Origin: a virus
Strand: one strand, 5' to 3'
IMG/VR virus record: IMGVR_UViG_3300020000_000027
Coordinates: 1-46,001 of that record
Length of the DNA: 46,001 nt
Part shown: piece by piece, positions 21,985 through 29,337 of the stretch
Numbering within the stretch: position 1 is the stretch's first letter
How the letters are laid out: each line of letters starts with the position of its first letter
The notes under the pieces: model-generated
What the model saw: only the letters and a program-made list of their open reading frames with translations
Told to the model about the DNA's origin: nothing
Database searches by the model: none
Program-made: the position numbers and the translations under genes

Positions 21985-22266
21985 ATGCCTGGCAGAGAGC
22001 TGATCAAAGTCGAACGGGTGGACCCCTGCAAGACGGTGAATCCCTCGGTGACGAGTTGGACCGTGACCGGGGAGACGGTGGAGCTGCATCCGCGAACGAT
22101 GCAGTTTCACACCATCAACGATTGGATGGCCTCGATCTTCGCGCAGGGGAAGCAGATGGAGCGGTTGGTGTGGGTGAACTGGCGCTCCAGCCGCTTCGGC
22201 GTGAAGGACATCGTGATGGCTGAACTCGACCGATCGAAGTGGGAACACGAAAGCGAGGCGTCGTGA
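21985..22266 (+). CDS. Small early protein (93 aa)
   Basis: ATG 21985 lies two bases after the SSB-like stop. The product is mixed alpha/beta (TSWTVTGETVELHPRTM, then HTINDWMASIFAQGKQMERL, then FGVKDIVMAELDRSKW). It has no Cys pairs or membrane spans. The stop overlaps the next ATG (TGATG). Probably part of the replication block; not recognised. Confidence 0.55.
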   Translation: MPGRELIKVERVDPCKTVNPSVTSWTVTGETVELHPRTMQFHTINDWMASIFAQGKQMERLVWVNWRSSRFGVKDIVMAELDRSKWEHESEAS

Positions 22267-22463
22267 TGGACTTTGTAGACATCTTCGAGGGCGAGACGGC
22301 TTGTGATGCGTGCGGCCAGCCGACGCCACGGCTTGATCCACCGCAGGACATCGAACTCTGCGATAGCTGCTGGCGTGCAGAGCAGAGGGCCACGGAGATC
22401 AGGACGAACAACGACGCGCTCTATAAGAAGGCCGTCGCCAGATTCTTCGGATTGGCGCAATGA
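22266..22463 (+). CDS. Small zinc-ribbon protein (65 aa)
   Basis: The protein starts at ATG 22266. CDACGQ (near residue 14) and LCDSCW (near residue 35) form a four-Cys ribbon, followed by a basic helix (RATEIRTNNDALYKKAVARF). It may bind nucleic acid or a partner protein. It overlaps the next gene by four bases. Confidence 0.6.
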   Translation: MDFVDIFEGETACDACGQPTPRLDPPQDIELCDSCWRAEQRATEIRTNNDALYKKAVARFFGLAQ

Positions 22464-22657
22464 GAACCCGACCGCACGCCCATCGCTGCGATGTCTGTGG
22501 CGTCAAGACGGAGTGCTGCGGGGATGTGGAACAGAACTACGACGGCATCCCTGAATGGATCTGCCGCGAATACCACAACGACGCTCGTGGGGAGTTCCTG
22601 TGTGAGACGTGCGAAGCGTTGCCGGTGGACGACCGGGCGTCTCGGAAGGTGAGCTAG
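22460..22657 (+). CDS. Small Cys-rich zinc protein (65 aa)
   Basis: It starts at ATG 22460 within the previous stop. It carries several Cys: CDVCG (near residue 10), ECCG (near 19), WICR (near 33) and LCETC (near 47). Two zinc sites are possible. It is one of a series of small metal-binding proteins in the early operon. No function known. Confidence 0.6.
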   Translation: MRTRPHAHRCDVCGVKTECCGDVEQNYDGIPEWICREYHNDARGEFLCETCEALPVDDRASRKVS

Positions 22658-22661
22658 AGAG

Positions 22662-22841
22662 ATGGCTGAGAAACGAAAGTACGACAGCACCGTGGCGCGG
22701 ATCGCTGGGAACGTGGCCGGTCAAGCGATGAAAGATCACGACTGGTCAGATGGGGACGATGCGTTTCTGCGGCTGGCGATCTACTGCGTGAAGATCGCTC
22801 GCGCCATCGTCGATCAAGTCGAATACTCGGAACCGAAGTAA
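22662..22841 (+). CDS. Small early protein (59 aa)
   Basis: This 59-aa frame runs from ATG 22662 to TAA, which overlaps the next ATG (TAATG). It is a mixed-charge helical protein (STVARIAGNVAGQAMKDHD, then AFLRLAIYCVKIARAIVDQ). The spacing (four bases after the previous stop) and the overlap support it. No family recognised. Confidence 0.55.
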   Translation: MAEKRKYDSTVARIAGNVAGQAMKDHDWSDGDDAFLRLAIYCVKIARAIVDQVEYSEPK

Positions 22842-23218
22842 TGCCCCTGCTTCGCTCCTCGCTGAACAGACGGAAGCCCGGACCCACGGCGAGATCGCGG
22901 GCGAAACGCCGACGCGCTGAGATGGCCTACGCCGCGGTGATTCGTGCGGTGTGCGTGGAGCGCGATGGCTACTGTCGGTTCGCGCCCCTCGGCAACTGCG
23001 AGGGCGTTTCAGAGTGGGCACATATCGGTGATAAGAAGCGCGCACGCACGCGAGGCATGAAGCCGGAGCAGCGGCACACCACTGGGGGTTCCATGATGCT
23101 GTGCAAACGTCATCACCAGCAATACGACGATGGGCTTCGGACGATCGAGTTCACGACGGAGCGTGGCGCGGACGGTCCATTCACAACGCAGGATGTTTCG
23201 ACGTTCGTCGCCTGCTAA
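22841..23218 (+). CDS. HNH-type nuclease-like protein
   Basis: The 125-aa protein has a basic N-terminus (residues 5-27) and then an HNH-like zinc site: VERDGYCRF, C33-region LGNCEG, EWAHIGDKKRART, RHTTGGSMMLCKRHHQQYDD. The pattern C...C...AH...C..HH resembles small phage HNH proteins acting in recombination or packaging (NinG- or Rap-like roles). The catalytic His lies in the WAH segment. It sits among replication genes, so a Holliday-junction or nicking role is more likely than homing. Confidence 0.65.
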   Translation: MPLLRSSLNRRKPGPTARSRAKRRRAEMAYAAVIRAVCVERDGYCRFAPLGNCEGVSEWAHIGDKKRARTRGMKPEQRHTTGGSMMLCKRHHQQYDDGLRTIEFTTERGADGPFTTQDVSTFVAC

Positions 23219-23251
23219 CTGGCGGGCGTTCACCGGAGGGAGTTCACCGAG

Positions 23252-23602
23252 ATGAGCCATACAAAGGGTCCGTGGGCGGTATCGCAGTTGGGACGAAGGA
23301 ACGACGGGTCCATTGCGGTCATGACAGACAGCGATGTGGACCGGTTCGCTGTGGCCTATGTGAACGTCTCATCACCACAGCCGCGAGGGAAGGCACATCT
23401 CGCACAGGACGATGCCTCCGAATCAAATGCCCGTCTCATCGCAGCGGCGCCCGACATGCTCGATGCCCTTCGGATTGCGGCGGAAGCCCTCGACAACTAC
23501 TCCGACGTGAACGACGGCGGCAACGGCCCCGTGCCAAATCGAGCGATGGCCGCGCTGCAAGACGTCGAAGCGGCGATTGCGAAAGCAGAAGGCCACTCGT
23601 GA
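23252..23602 (+). CDS. Conserved phage protein of the HT.GPW...NARLIAAAP family
   Basis: The 116-aa product starts with SHTKGPWAV and contains ESNARLIAAAPDMLDALR, a pattern widely seen in phages of Gram-negative bacteria and still without function. The C-terminal half is helical, ending in VEAAIAKAE. ATG 23252 follows GGAGGG and GAG sequences. It is probably an early accessory protein. Confidence 0.7.
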   Translation: MSHTKGPWAVSQLGRRNDGSIAVMTDSDVDRFAVAYVNVSSPQPRGKAHLAQDDASESNARLIAAAPDMLDALRIAAEALDNYSDVNDGGNGPVPNRAMAALQDVEAAIAKAEGHS

Positions 23603-23691
23603 GCTGGTTCCGTCGTCTCTGGCGATCCTATCGGGACGTAACGCGATTAGAAGCCCTCAAAGAGCTATTGAGGAACGCGCATGAAGTCTGA
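23599..23691 (+). CDS. Small basic helical peptide (30 aa)
   Basis: GTG 23599 overlaps the previous stop (GTGA), and the stop lies inside the next gene. The peptide is a single amphipathic helix rich in Arg, Trp and Leu (WFRRLWRSYRDVTRLEALKE). Overlaps on both sides support translation. Function unknown. Confidence 0.4.
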   Translation: MSWFRRLWRSYRDVTRLEALKELLRNAHEV

Positions 23692-24028
23692 GATTGAACG
23701 CCGGCAATCGAACACCGAGAGGGTAGCGGACTTCCTCCGTGCTCATGTGGGTCGGTGGATTGACGCGAGCGAGTTTGAAGCCTTGGGTGGCCGACAGGCG
23801 TGGCGGACGCGCATCAGCGACTGCCGCACGAAGTTGGGGATGCACATCGAGAACCGGGTCCGGTATATCGGGGAGCACGCGGCGGACTGTCCCGCGCTCC
23901 AAGCCTGGGACATTGAAGGCGCGTGCATGTGTAATCGGCCGCTGATCGTGGTTAGTGAGTACCGCTATCACGAGCATCGCCCCATCGGTCCATCAGCGGA
24001 TCAGTATCGCGAAGCGAGGCTCTTTTAG
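23681..24028 (+). CDS. Winged-helix-like early protein
   Basis: The 115-aa protein has an HTH-like N-terminal part (TERVADFLRAHVGRWIDASE, then a helix with AWRTRISDCRTKLGM) and a wing-like beta hairpin (HIENRVRYIGEH), a pattern frequent in phage DNA-binding proteins. A Cys/His-containing C-terminal part (CPALQAW, GACMCN) may add a zinc site. It abuts the replication gene directly and may control it. Confidence 0.6.
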   Translation: MKSEIERRQSNTERVADFLRAHVGRWIDASEFEALGGRQAWRTRISDCRTKLGMHIENRVRYIGEHAADCPALQAWDIEGACMCNRPLIVVSEYRYHEHRPIGPSADQYREARLF

Positions 24029-24763
24029 ATGGCGTGGGTTCGCATTCACGATGCCGCGATGACGCACCCGAAGATCCTGCGTCTCAGCGACAAGGCCTTT
24101 CGGCTCTGGGTGTGGGGGCTCACGTATGCCCAACAACACCTCACGGACGGCTTCCTGCCGGCGCTGGCGATCCCTGGGGCCTTCGTCAAGAGCATCAAGG
24201 ATCTCGTCACCGTAGCCCTCTGGGAGTCTGTGGAGACCGGCTACCAGATCCATGACTACCTCGACTGGAACGATAGCCGCGCGACTGTCACGAAGAAGCG
24301 GACCGAAGCGAAGGATCGTATGACGGCTGCCCGTAATCGTTCTTTACCTGTTCGCGCGAACGAACAAGCGAACACCGTGAGAACTTCGCCAGAAGTTCTA
24401 CGTGGTTTGGTTAGTACTTCTTCTGGATCTTCTTTGGAAAGAGAGTCTGAGAGAAAACCACCGCCGATGAACGGCACCACCGATCCAGAACTCGCAGCGC
24501 GAGCCGGCGATTTCTGTGAACGCTACGCCGAGTTGTATTTCAAGCATCGGCGCGGCGCACGGTATCTGCCACGGCCAGCCCTCGATTACACGAAGGCCTG
24601 CGAACTCTGCCAAGTCTGGGACAACGACCGGCTGGAACGGCTGGCGGTGGTGTTTCTCAAGTGCGAGGAACCGTTTGCGATGTCGGGGTCACGGACGATC
24701 GGCCAGTTCGCGGCGATGGCGTCGTGGGCTGATGACCGGCTACGGGAAGCGGAGGCGTCGTGA
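24029..24763 (+). CDS. Replication initiator (O / DnaD-like)
   Basis: The 244-aa protein begins with MAWVRIHDAAMTHPKI and FRLWVWGLTYAQQHLTDGFL, the winged-helix pattern of phage replication initiators (R..D....HPK...L....R.LW). A disordered linker (residues about 104-147, rich in Ser, Arg and Glu) separates it from a helical C-terminal domain (FCERYAELYFKHRRGARYLP, then a helix with LERLAVVFLKCEE). This two-domain layout with a linker matches lambda O, where the origin iterons lie inside the linker-coding DNA. Here too that DNA holds perfect inverted repeats (24350-24399). It probably binds the origin and recruits host or phage helicase. Confidence 0.75.
   Translation: MAWVRIHDAAMTHPKILRLSDKAFRLWVWGLTYAQQHLTDGFLPALAIPGAFVKSIKDLVTVALWESVETGYQIHDYLDWNDSRATVTKKRTEAKDRMTAARNRSLPVRANEQANTVRTSPEVLRGLVSTSSGSSLERESERKPPPMNGTTDPELAARAGDFCERYAELYFKHRRGARYLPRPALDYTKACELCQVWDNDRLERLAVVFLKCEEPFAMSGSRTIGQFAAMASWADDRLREAEAS
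24350..24399. other. Candidate replication origin inside the initiator gene
   Basis: A 12-bp perfect palindrome GTTCGCGCGAAC (24350-24361) is followed by repeats of (G)CGAAC at 24356, 24361 and 24368. A perfect 8-bp inverted repeat comes next: AGAACTTC (24380-24387), loop GCCA, GAAGTTCT (24392-24399). Directly downstream is a pyrimidine-rich then purine-rich AT-richer stretch (to about 24460). Iterons plus an unwinding-prone tract within the linker region of an O-like gene is the lambda arrangement. Confidence 0.5.
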
Positions 24764-25152
24764 GCGACACGCTCGGCACGGTGGTCACGGAGGCGCTCAA
24801 GATGCGCGACGAGCTGAAGGCTGGCGGCCTCGACGGACACGCCTTGAATCAGGCGCTGGAAGCCGTCCTACGCGACTCCTGGCCGAAGCCGAAAGACCGG
24901 ACGGAACCGTGGCATGACGCCTGTGCGAACTGTCGGGACTACGGGCTGGAGATGTTGTGGTGTCCTGGGGATGCGACGTGCGGCCCGAATCTGGTCACGA
25001 AAGCGCCGCGGCCGAAGCACGGCGCGCATGAGTTCGGGAAACCCTGCTGGTGTCCGAAGGGGCAGCGGTTCCGCGAGAAGCAGGCACCAACACCTGATGA
25101 TGCGGAAACGATGGCGGCGAAACGCAAGCCAATGAGCCGGTGGGGGCGCTGA
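24760..25152 (+). CDS. Cys-rich protein after the initiator
   Basis: The 130-aa protein starts at GTG 24760 overlapping the initiator stop. An N-terminal helical region (VVTEALKMRDELKAGG) precedes a Cys-rich core: CANCRDYG, MLWCPGDATCG, then KPCWCPKG. At least six Cys could form two zinc sites. Proteins at this position often load the helicase, but there is no Walker motif here. It may instead be a structural partner of the initiator. Confidence 0.6.
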   Translation: MSDTLGTVVTEALKMRDELKAGGLDGHALNQALEAVLRDSWPKPKDRTEPWHDACANCRDYGLEMLWCPGDATCGPNLVTKAPRPKHGAHEFGKPCWCPKGQRFREKQAPTPDDAETMAAKRKPMSRWGR

Positions 25153-25493
25153 TGGACTACGAACTGTACTGGAACGGCTCGATGAAGGACACCTACCTCT
25201 GCATCCCGCCGCTGCGCTTCGGGGATCTGAGTCACTTGCAGCCGATGGTGATCGAAGACGATCCGCCCAAGCGGGTGATGCGGCCGTATCGGGATCGGAC
25301 CGAGATGCGCCAACAGATTCTGGCGATCCTGCGTCGGCGTCGCTCGATGACGATCAAAGCGTTACGGGCGGAGTTGGGCCGTCCCGATGCTCAGTTCTAC
25401 AACTTGGTGACGCGGATGACGATGCAGGGAATATTGGAGCGACCGGCCACGGGCGTGGTGCGGTTGGCGGTATTTCGGAAGGGGGCAGCATGA
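25152..25493 (+). CDS. Winged-helix regulator-like protein
   Basis: The 113-aa product starts at ATG 25152 (TGATG overlap). The second half is a winged helix: EMRQQILAILRRRRSMTIKA, LRAELGRPDAQFYNLVTR, then a wing with GILERPATGVVRLAVF. The first half is a small beta-rich domain. It may regulate the late operon or DNA replication. The next gene overlaps its stop by four bases. Confidence 0.6.
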   Translation: MDYELYWNGSMKDTYLCIPPLRFGDLSHLQPMVIEDDPPKRVMRPYRDRTEMRQQILAILRRRRSMTIKALRAELGRPDAQFYNLVTRMTMQGILERPATGVVRLAVFRKGAA

Positions 25494-25894
25494 GATTGAG
25501 TGAAGCGATTCGACTCGGAGCAATGGCAACACCGCAGGCGTCGATGGGTTACATGGACGGGGAGGGTCACTGCGCCATCGCTGGAGCGTGTGTCGCTGTC
25601 GGAATCGATGGTGTGATGAGTGTTATTGAACAGCGGCTGATTATCAACTATGAAGCCGCTCAAAAGCGGTGGCCGATCTTAGGCTCCGGCATCAACTGCC
25701 CCGCCTGCTCGGATTCTTATCACGCCGACTCCACGCTGATGATGACGCTCTGGCGTCTGAACGATGAGCATCGGTGGACGCGGGAACGGATCGCGGACTG
25801 GCTTGAAGCCATTGAGCAGCGCAGCGACGACACCCGTACATGCGATGCGGTAGGGCTGTCTCACGAGTCACCCGTGGCGGTGAACGCGCGATGA
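25490..25894 (+). CDS. Conserved phage protein (LSEAIRLGAM family)
   Basis: The 134-aa product begins MRLSEAIRLGAMATPQ and contains CAIAGACVAVGI, CPACSDSYHAD, and the ending WRLNDEHRWTRERIADWLE. These segments recur together in a widespread phage family without known function. The Cys/His set suggests zinc binding. Position among early genes. Confidence is good that it is real, low on role. Confidence 0.7.
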   Translation: MRLSEAIRLGAMATPQASMGYMDGEGHCAIAGACVAVGIDGVMSVIEQRLIINYEAAQKRWPILGSGINCPACSDSYHADSTLMMTLWRLNDEHRWTRERIADWLEAIEQRSDDTRTCDAVGLSHESPVAVNAR

Positions 25895-25930
25895 AACTTC
25901 TTCGTCGTTCTTCAATCGGGGCGCTCCCCA

Positions 25931-25944
25931 GGCGAGCAGAGGAG
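25931..25944 (+). repeat. Direct repeat upstream of the DNA methyltransferase, copy 1
   Basis: GGCGAGCAGAGGAG, including the ribosome-binding AGAGGAG, lies three bases before the methyltransferase ATG (25947). The same 14 bases occur at 26694-26707 just after the gene. The repeats bracket the gene exactly. Confidence 0.7.
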
Positions 25945-25946
25945 GC

Positions 25947-26684
25947 ATGACACCGTTGGTGCTGAGTTTGTTTCCAGGCATCGGGCTTCTCGATCGCGCC
26001 TTTGAGGAAGAAGGCTTTTGTGTAGTGCGCGGGCCGGATGTGTTGTGGGGAGGCGATGTGAAGCGATTTCACCCGCCGGCTGGGAAGTTCGACGGCGTGA
26101 TTGGAGGGCCTCCGTGTCAGCGATTCTCCACGTTGTCCAACATCAACCGCGTGCGCTATGGCGAGGAGTCGTTGGCGGAAAACCTCATTCCAGAATACGA
26201 GCGCGTCGTTGCTGAGTCGCAGCCGGATTGGGCCTTGATGGAGAACGTCCCCAACGCGCCAGAGCCGTGCGTGGCCGGGTATCGCGTGGCGTCACTGCTC
26301 CTGAATAACCGCGATTGCGGCGGCGACCAGCACCGCGAGCGTCGATTCTCGCTCCTCACGGTCGACGGTCGGGCACTCGGCTTGGAGTGGTGGCGTCCCG
26401 CGGTGTCGGCCACATGGACGCCAGCCGCGACCTCTACCGCGGGCGGTCGACGAGCCGCACCACGCATCGATGACGCAGGACGTTTCCAGGGCGCGATCTT
26501 GGTCAATCGCAGTGCCTCCGATCTCGCTCAAGCACAAGGACTGCCGGCTGACTTTCTGGCTGATGCGCCATTCACCACGCATGGACGAAAGCGCGTGATC
26601 GCCAACGGCGTGCCACTACCGATGGGTCGAGCGATTGCCAGGGCCGTGAAAACCGCGATGAACTATCAACTTGAGGTCGCTTAA
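25947..26684 (+). CDS. Orphan cytosine-5 DNA methyltransferase
   Basis: The 245-aa enzyme transfers a methyl group from SAM to cytosine C5. Motifs appear in order: I (LSLFPGIGLLDRAF, residues 6-19), IV with the catalytic Cys57 (GGPPCQRFS), VI (ENVP, 99-102), VIII (QHRERR, 128-133) and X (NGVPLPMG, 220-227). The target recognition part between VIII and X is only about 85 residues, so the enzyme is shorter than typical M.HhaI-like proteins. No partner restriction enzyme with the same origin is apparent, although a PD-(D/E)XK protein lies 260 bp downstream. It probably protects phage DNA from host restriction. It is flanked by a 14-bp direct repeat. Confidence 0.9.
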   Translation: MTPLVLSLFPGIGLLDRAFEEEGFCVVRGPDVLWGGDVKRFHPPAGKFDGVIGGPPCQRFSTLSNINRVRYGEESLAENLIPEYERVVAESQPDWALMENVPNAPEPCVAGYRVASLLLNNRDCGGDQHRERRFSLLTVDGRALGLEWWRPAVSATWTPAATSTAGGRRAAPRIDDAGRFQGAILVNRSASDLAQAQGLPADFLADAPFTTHGRKRVIANGVPLPMGRAIARAVKTAMNYQLEVA

Positions 26685-26693
26685 CCATGTCCC

Positions 26694-26707
26694 GGCGAGC
26701 AGAGGAG
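26694..26707 (+). repeat. Direct repeat downstream of the DNA methyltransferase, copy 2
   Basis: Identical to 25931-25944 (GGCGAGCAGAGGAG). Here it again supplies a ribosome site, about 9 bases before the ATG at 26717. It could be the scar of recombination that inserted or could delete the methyltransferase gene. Confidence 0.7.
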
Positions 26708-26716
26708 CGAGCCTAG

Positions 26717-26977
26717 ATGGCCACCAGAATCACGTATAGGGCGTCTGTGAGCTTTGAATCCGATTCCGCGCCCGTTCTCACGCACCGAGCGGAGATCGTG
26801 GCCGCGACTGCACGAAAAGCGGCCTCAGTCGCGATTACTGAGGCACGTCGGGCGTTTCCCGGGAGTCGTCCGCGCTCCATTGTCGTCGTCATGGAAGAAA
26901 TCAGTCGCGGCACCGTGCCGGGAAAGGCGCCGGCCAAACTCACGGCATGGCGAAAATCCGGGGATCAGCGCCTGTGA
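26717..26977 (+). CDS. Small early protein (86 aa)
   Basis: The product starts at ATG 26717 behind AGAGGAGCGAG. It looks like a small beta-alpha fold (ITYRASVSFESDSAP, then IVAATARKAASVAITEAR, then SIVVVMEEIS) with a basic C-terminus. It overlaps the nuclease gene by 31 bp. No family recognised. Confidence 0.6.
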   Translation: MATRITYRASVSFESDSAPVLTHRAEIVAATARKAASVAITEARRAFPGSRPRSIVVVMEEISRGTVPGKAPAKLTAWRKSGDQRL

Positions 26978-27303
26978 GCCTGCTTGAAGACGATCTCCTG
27001 TTCCAGATGAAGGCGTATCGACTGCCGGCGCCGGAGCGAGAGCACGTCTTTGCGAAACCACGACGATGGCGCTTTGACTTCGCGTGGCCGGATCGGAAAC
27101 TCGCGGCGGAAGTCGAAGGCGGCACATGGGTGCGTGGACGGCATTCACGCGGGGCCGGGATGCGGAAGGATGCCGACAAGTACAACCAGGCCGCCATCAT
27201 GGGCTGGTACGTCCTGAAATTGACCAGCGACATGGTGAAAGACGGTTCTGCGATTCAAACCGTGAAGGATGCGTTGAAAGCTATCAGAGCAGCGACGGAC
27301 TGA
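26947..27303 (+). CDS. PD-(D/E)XK nuclease, Holliday-resolvase-like candidate
   Basis: The 118-aa protein has the restriction-endonuclease-like core: an N-terminal helix with LLFQMKAYRLP, then RRWRFDFAWPDRKLAAEVEG (Asp and the E-x-E pair as metal ligands), then RHSRGAGMRKDADKYNQAA and a final GWYVLKLTSDMV strand. This is the compact single-domain nuclease widely present in phage early regions, usually thought to resolve recombination intermediates or process DNA. No HTH or second domain. ATG 26947 lies within the preceding gene; GTG 26974 is an alternative. Confidence 0.75.
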   Translation: MAKIRGSAPVSLLEDDLLFQMKAYRLPAPEREHVFAKPRRWRFDFAWPDRKLAAEVEGGTWVRGRHSRGAGMRKDADKYNQAAIMGWYVLKLTSDMVKDGSAIQTVKDALKAIRAATD

Positions 27304-27377
27304 TAGCTGGTTGGGGTTGTTCCGCGTGCGTTGGACGGCAATGTCCAGCCTATACGCGAGAAAAGGATTTGTTCTAA

Positions 27378-27980
27378 ATGTCTGAAACGAAACAGGTTGT
27401 GGGCGAGGCGATCCGCGCCGGTGAAGCCCACGTAGACCTTGCACCGATTAAGGCGAGGCTGGCGAATCGTTATGGCGGTGGCGAGCTGTGGGCCGATGAA
27501 CTTGAGTGCGTGGACATTACCGCGCTTCTTGCTGAGGTCGAGCGCCTTCGTGCCTCCTCCTGCTCACCCGAGGCGGAAACGGCCTTGAAGCAATGGCGCT
27601 CATGGGCCAACTTCGTGTTTCTCAAGGGTGGACCACCGCTCGGCACCGATGCGGAACTCCAGAAGCGCGTCTGTGAGCAATGGGATGCTGATGTGGCGGC
27701 CTCCCGCTCTCTAGAGACGGCCTCCGAATTGAAGCGGCTGCGTCAGGAGAATAAAACCTTCGAGTGTATGTTGCCGCCGTTGCACGCAAAAATCGCGGAA
27801 CTCAAGGCACAACTCGCGGCCTCCGACGCCCCAGAGAGGGACACCCGCCCAGAGCGTTATCACGTCGAACCAGATAAAGACAGCGATGGGGACTGGCACG
27901 TTGTGACGTTCACGGACGGACGCCGCGTGCAGATTTTCACGCAACATCCGCTTGTCATCGTGGACCCGGAGACGCACTGA
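27378..27980 (+). CDS. Coiled-coil early protein (200 aa)
   Basis: ATG 27378 follows AAAGGA and a 74-bp gap. The protein has an N-terminal region with a VDITALLAEVERLRAS helix, a middle helix, a coiled coil (SELKRLRQENKTFECM, then KIAELKAQLAAS), and a C-terminal beta domain (RYHVEPDKDSDGDWHVVTF then RRVQIFTQ). It resembles the Ea22-like accessory proteins of phages. The role is unknown. Confidence 0.6.
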   Translation: MSETKQVVGEAIRAGEAHVDLAPIKARLANRYGGGELWADELECVDITALLAEVERLRASSCSPEAETALKQWRSWANFVFLKGGPPLGTDAELQKRVCEQWDADVAASRSLETASELKRLRQENKTFECMLPPLHAKIAELKAQLAASDAPERDTRPERYHVEPDKDSDGDWHVVTFTDGRRVQIFTQHPLVIVDPETH

Positions 27981-28330
27981 TGACTGAACCCACGAAACAA
28001 GTGCCACCGTGTATTCATTCGCATGAACGCTGGAAGCTCATCTCGCGCCATTTCGCGGGCGCTCGCATCAGCATCCTCATTTGCGACTACTGCGGATGGG
28101 TGGATACCGAGGCAGCGATAGAAGACGCCCTACGGTTGGCCTCTCCCCGTGCGTCGGCAGCGGACTCTGAAAGTGCTGAGCGAACACTGCACTCAATCGT
28201 CACGATGTTGGGTTGGGAGAATATGCCACCCCGCGAGACGTTGGAACGTGACATCGCCGCGTTGAAGGCCCGTGCGTCGGCAGCGCCTATCGAGTCCTCT
28301 CCGTCTCCTGGTGCTGAGCCGACAACATGA
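27980..28330 (+). CDS. Small zinc-binding accessory protein (116 aa)
   Basis: It starts at ATG 27980, overlapping the previous TGA (TGATG). An N-terminal zinc site is possible (PPCIHSHERW, then LICDYCGWVDTE), resembling a ribbon fused to a helical tail (ESAERTLHSIVTML and TLERDIAALKARAS). The C-terminus is disordered. It probably works with the coiled-coil protein just upstream. Not recognised. Confidence 0.6.
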   Translation: MTEPTKQVPPCIHSHERWKLISRHFAGARISILICDYCGWVDTEAAIEDALRLASPRASAADSESAERTLHSIVTMLGWENMPPRETLERDIAALKARASAAPIESSPSPGAEPTT

Positions 28331-28422
28331 AGGAAGAAGAATAAAGATTTGACGCGAACACACGTTCATTTGTGCGGTTGGACGAACAGGTACCGCGTCG
28401 CAACGATGGGTAGGATTCAACG

Positions 28423-28746
28423 ATGTTTGAGACCGAAGAAACGAAACACGGCTTCGTGCTGCATCACGTCAACAGTGGCCACTTCATCCGTCGCTGTGAA
28501 GGTTATTGGACACGTGTGAGGAACCTTGGCGCTGCCGAGATGTTCGACCAACGCGGTCACGCCGAGAGTGCGCTTCAAGCCTTATTGCAAGAAGCAGGCG
28601 ATCGCGTCGCCAATAAGGAGCGATGGGCGGATCAGATGTGGTGGGACTTGCACGGCGGCCTCGTCGTGGTTCAGGAGATCGAAATCACAGCGCGGTTCTC
28701 GCAGGACGACAAACCTACACGGACAGACGACGCGGTACCTGAGTAG
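28423..28746 (+). CDS. Hypothetical early protein (107 aa)
   Basis: The start ATG 28423 follows a 92-bp gap that holds a TTGACG -35-like hexamer (28349-28354) but no clear -10. The protein is mixed alpha/beta: GFVLHHVNSGHFIRR, then HAESALQALLQEAGDRVANK, then MWWDLHGGLVVVQEI. Acidic C-terminal tail. No family recognised. Confidence 0.55.
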   Translation: MFETEETKHGFVLHHVNSGHFIRRCEGYWTRVRNLGAAEMFDQRGHAESALQALLQEAGDRVANKERWADQMWWDLHGGLVVVQEIEITARFSQDDKPTRTDDAVPE

Positions 28747-28805
28747 GCAGTGAAGGTTCTATTCGCGCATAAACGTCTGTCTTTTCTGAGCTTTGGAGTG
28801 ATGCC

Positions 28806-29141
28806 ATGATCGATCCCCACGCCCTCCGCACGCTGATCGAGCCCATAGCTCGTATTGAAACCGCGATGTTTCAACAGGCATACCATCAGCGCGAGCTTGG
28901 GCACGGCCTCGTCGCGTTGCATCTGGAACGATTCGCACGGGAGATTCATGCGGTGCTGTCCGCCCTCCCTGAGACCCCGGCACCGACACTGCTAGAAAAG
29001 GCCGTGGCGGCTCGCGATGAGCGTCCGTGGCGTTTCTATCATCTAGAACGAGACGTGTTGTTGAGGATGTTAGACGAGCAAGCAGACCGCCTTCGTGCTA
29101 TCGGTGCCGCGCCTCCCCCTCCCTCAGAGGAGAAAGCATGA
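28806..29141 (+). CDS. Helical early protein (111 aa)
   Basis: ATG 28806 follows TTGGAGTGATGCC. The protein is nearly all helix, with an Arg/His-rich middle (AYHQRELGHGLVALHLERFA) and a second helical part (FYHLERDVLLRMLDEQADR), then a Pro-rich end. It overlaps the next gene by four bases. Function unknown. Confidence 0.55.
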   Translation: MIDPHALRTLIEPIARIETAMFQQAYHQRELGHGLVALHLERFAREIHAVLSALPETPAPTLLEKAVAARDERPWRFYHLERDVLLRMLDEQADRLRAIGAAPPPPSEEKA

Positions 29142-29263
29142 GATTCCTCTGCTGGTTCTGGCACAAATGGACGTGCATCGGCAGCGGTGACGACACCGAT
29201 GGACGGTGGTATTACGTCATCAACTGCCCACGCTGCGGGAAGATTGAGAAACTCTACACATGA
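29138..29263 (+). CDS. Tiny Cys-containing protein (41 aa)
   Basis: ATG 29138 (after AGAGGAGAAAGC) encodes 41 aa rich in Trp and Cys (MRFLCWFWHKWTCIG, then INCPRCGKIEKL). The C-P-R-C-G element plus upstream Cys may form a zinc knuckle. The stop overlaps ATG 29260 of a 25-aa frame. Typical of the string of mini-proteins before the terminase. Confidence 0.55.
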   Translation: MRFLCWFWHKWTCIGSGDDTDGRWYYVINCPRCGKIEKLYT

Positions 29264-29337
29264 GCGCCACGATGAACGGCAATCGGTGGGGCTCCAATCC
29301 GTATTGGCACAACTACGGCCCGAAAGGACCGAAATGA
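29260..29337 (+). CDS. Tiny Asn/Gly/Trp peptide (25 aa)
   Basis: The frame runs from ATG 29260 (ATGA with the previous stop) to TGA overlapping ATG 29334. The peptide is polar and aromatic (NGNRWGSNPYWHNYGPKG). Translation is supported only by the two four-base overlaps. No function. Confidence 0.4.
   Translation: MSATMNGNRWGSNPYWHNYGPKGPK

Noticed and set aside
25891-25950. A 19-codon frame between the LSEAIRLGAM protein and the DNA methyltransferase
   Set aside because: It overlaps both neighbours by four bases, but the peptide is featureless and most of its DNA is explained by the ribosome site and the direct repeat.
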